Below are positions 50,813 through 52,830 of a DNA stretch of 52,830 bases, one piece after another. A program made the position numbers and the translations under genes. The notes under the pieces are model-generated. The model made no database searches, was not told the origin of the DNA, and worked only from the letters and a program-made list of their open reading frames with translations. Each line of letters begins with the position of its first letter. The stretch's first letter is position 1. This DNA comes from Lingula anatina (Eukaryota > Brachiopoda > Lingulata > Lingulida > Lingulidae): contig NW_019774147.1 of NCBI RefSeq assembly GCF_001039355.2, forward strand, positions 268,302 to 321,131, given 5' to 3'.

Positions 50813-52297
50813 TCAAGGACTGGAAGTGTTCAGATAAAGACTGTCTATATCTGGTAATGGGACATATTCCAGCTGAACAATCTCCTCCTCTTCAAGGCAG
50901 ACGCCTGAAAACAAAACCAGGCACTTTGGGAAGAAGGATACATCGTATCAATTGAGGATTTTATACATTTGAAGGGATATTTCCAGACGGGATAATGAAA
51001 CCATTTGGAATTATTTATGTGATATCTTTAGTTAATCTTGAATGACAACAGAATTACACTAGGCCTGACTCAATAACTTAAATTACCCATCTTTTAATTA
51101 TAAACATCACTACCTTCACTTATTGACATGATATCTGCAATGATCCCATTATCCTCCAAGTCTGAGGGAGGATCAATTTCCCCAGACTTTCTACCACACA
51201 AGGAAAACAACATAGAAGGTCTCCACTTCTTAATCTGACTTATGTAGCTGCTTGGTCTTTCTTCTGATGGGAATATGTCTTCAAAATCATCTGAAAAAAA
51301 AGTACTTATACAATCATGCTTCTATGTATTTCAGTATTTAAAGTACCATGAACATTATGGATTAGCTAAAATTGTTTTCCATTCCAAATTGCACTGACTT
51401 TCAACAGATCTAAACATACAATCAAAGCCACATATAGAAGAAGTCATTTAAAGGAATAGTTAACACCAGAATTACTCTTACTACCTTCTGGGTCTTGATA
51501 AATGTGCATAGTTTCTGGTTCATCATCCCACCAGGAGGCTGCCTTGCATACTGATACTGGCAATGTGCTAATGGAGACCTGTTGATTGCACTTGGGTAAA
51601 ACTGCTTCTTTTCGCTGGAAATATGTGATTAATGTACTAATAAAAATGTATAGCTGATAAATTGTGAATACATTACTCACACCATTTTGAAGGTTTTCTT
51701 TACATGTATCTCATGTATTAAAGAAAGAACTATGATGAAACAATCTGTTTCACAAAAGTACAATGGAGACATTCAATTGCATGGTACTGTCATGAAAAGC
51801 AACATGGGTAGATATACTGTGTGAAATGTACCTGTTTTAATGTTTTCTTTAATGATGCACCCTCTGTCTTCGGCTGTTCTTTGTTCTTTTTTGACAAATC
51901 CCTGCTTGGCTGTTTCTTGATGAAGGTATCCTGTTTACCAGTAACACGTTCAATGTTTTGATTTCCAGTGTTGAGAATACCCAATGCTTTTCTTGGTCCT
52001 CCCTTCTGTACTGTTCTCTGCTCATTGCATCCTTGGAAAATTTTTCCACCTGAAAAGGAGGCTGCAGCAATTAATCCTACGTGTATGCTTATTAGATAAG
52101 GGGGTTAAAAGATATATAAACATGAAGTGTCACATTTTGACGCTGTGTCCACATAAAAGGCGTAGATCTTTAAAAAAAAACGAACAAAGCCTTGCTATGT
52201 TACCTTGTCTTGAGCCAGTTGTAGTCTGTCCTTTTCTACTACTGTTAGTTCCAATTATATTCTCCTGGTCCACGTAAGGTTGGACTAATGATGTCAT
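50813..52297 (-). CDS. PTTG1: Securin-like protein (PTTG family)
   Basis: Exons 52204-52297, 51832-52049, 51485-51614, 51114-51290, 50813-50904 join in phase to 236 residues (human securin 202). The N terminus YVDQEN aligns with the human YVDKEN KEN-box region, here with Lys replaced by Gln. At 51-58, PRKALGILN contains a complete destruction box (R..L...N) and matches the securin consensus RKALG..N. A Lys-rich stretch follows, then an acidic part with WWDDEPE and DFEDIFPSEE, where securins contact separase, and an end with PLPDID. Securin inhibits separase until APC/C-driven destruction at anaphase. Securins diverge fast, so the call rests on motif order and overall layout; it could be another APC/C substrate with the same layout. 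Confidence 0.62.
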
Positions 52298-52830
52298 TTT
52301 TAGCTGATGTGCCTATACATAGGTTTCTGAAATCAACCATATAATATGAAATAGACTTCTAGTCTACAATTTACTAAACATGATGTGCACAACTTAGATC
52401 CTGCTAAATTTGAAATTATATGTGATAATGCTGAACGCATGAAACCGACCAGCAGTTATTTAGATATAACATAGATCTAAGACTTATGAAGCCTAACAAA
52501 ACCCATAAGTTGGGCGATAACTTAAAAGTCTAGTTCTAGGTCTAATCTAAAGCACTAGCACGGACCTCCACTACCGTGATCTTCAGCTACTCCAGAGAAG
52601 TTGTTTTCATGAATGCCCTCAGTTTGATCAACGCGCTATTCATAAAAATCTGACCAATCACTGGGCTGATTTAGACTCTATAGTTCGGCAACATTGAAGT
52701 TCGGTAGTTTGGCTCAACTTATGTGAAAAGAGTGCGTGTCTGTGTGTGCGTTGAATTGGGGGGGGGGGGGGGGGGGTAAAAATTTTGGAAAAACCAAAAA
52801 AGGGGAAAAAAAAAATTTAAAAATTAATTT
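52298..52830. other. 5' flank of the securin-like gene and low-quality window end
   Basis: No coding exon is recognised. From about 52735 the sequence turns into homopolymers: a run of 19 G (52758-52776), then A-, T- and G-rich short runs to the end. This looks like poor-quality read ends at a contig edge, not biology. Confidence 0.55.

Noticed and set aside
52735-52830. Poly-G and homopolymer pattern as a telomere or quadruplex element
   Set aside because: A single long G run followed by irregular A/T/G runs at the window edge looks like poor read ends. There is no repeated telomere unit.

Overview
This is a window of an animal nuclear genome. It is AT-rich, with intron-split genes, GT-AG splice sites, long AT-rich 3' regions, AATAAA signals, microsatellites and many short fold-back (MITE-like) elements. 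The gene content fits a non-vertebrate, probably marine, metazoan; frequent TACATGTA-type words are a weak hint of a mollusc, but the phylum is not settled. Six conserved genes and one unusual gene were assembled exon by exon by joining splice phases.

Layout, left to right: (1) R3HCC1L-like gene, minus strand, 1508-6995. (2) A 924-residue gene, plus strand, 7770-21960, divergent from (1). It encodes two N-terminal 'GWP' modules, a TIR domain with a candidate catalytic Glu, a second TIR that lacks it, and a C-terminal SLOG (LOG/DprA-type) nucleotide-binding domain. (3) MORN4, minus, 24466-25518. (4) An LCOR/E93 (Mblk-1) family transcription factor, plus, 26236-33150, divergent from MORN4. (5) Condensin subunit NCAPH, minus, 36187-46264. 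(6) SFR1 (partner of SWI5 in RAD51/DMC1 recombination), plus, 46871-48084, divergent from NCAPH. (7) A securin-like gene, minus, 50813-52297.

Two places look like allele or haplotype joins: direct duplications that meet at, or beside, a single N. One is a 1.1-1.3 kb block around exon 5 of the TIR-SLOG gene (N at 11286). The other is a 3.5 kb block holding nine NCAPH exons (N at 40170). Single-copy models give proteins of normal length.

Between the genes are several MITE-like elements (TTAA-, TAA- and TTA-flanked), a 275-bp fold-back, a Tc1/mariner-like transposase remnant, and an 84-bp segment shared by introns of two neighbouring genes.

The most interesting item is the TIR-TIR-SLOG protein. 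In bacterial Thoeris defence, a TIR enzyme makes an NAD-derived signal and a separate SLOG-containing protein senses it. Here both module types sit in one animal polypeptide, inside a gene neighbourhood (LCOR, MORN4, R3HCC1L, SFR1) whose human counterparts all lie, from memory, on 10q24-q25. NCAPH, SFR1 and securin add a run of chromosome-maintenance genes on the right.
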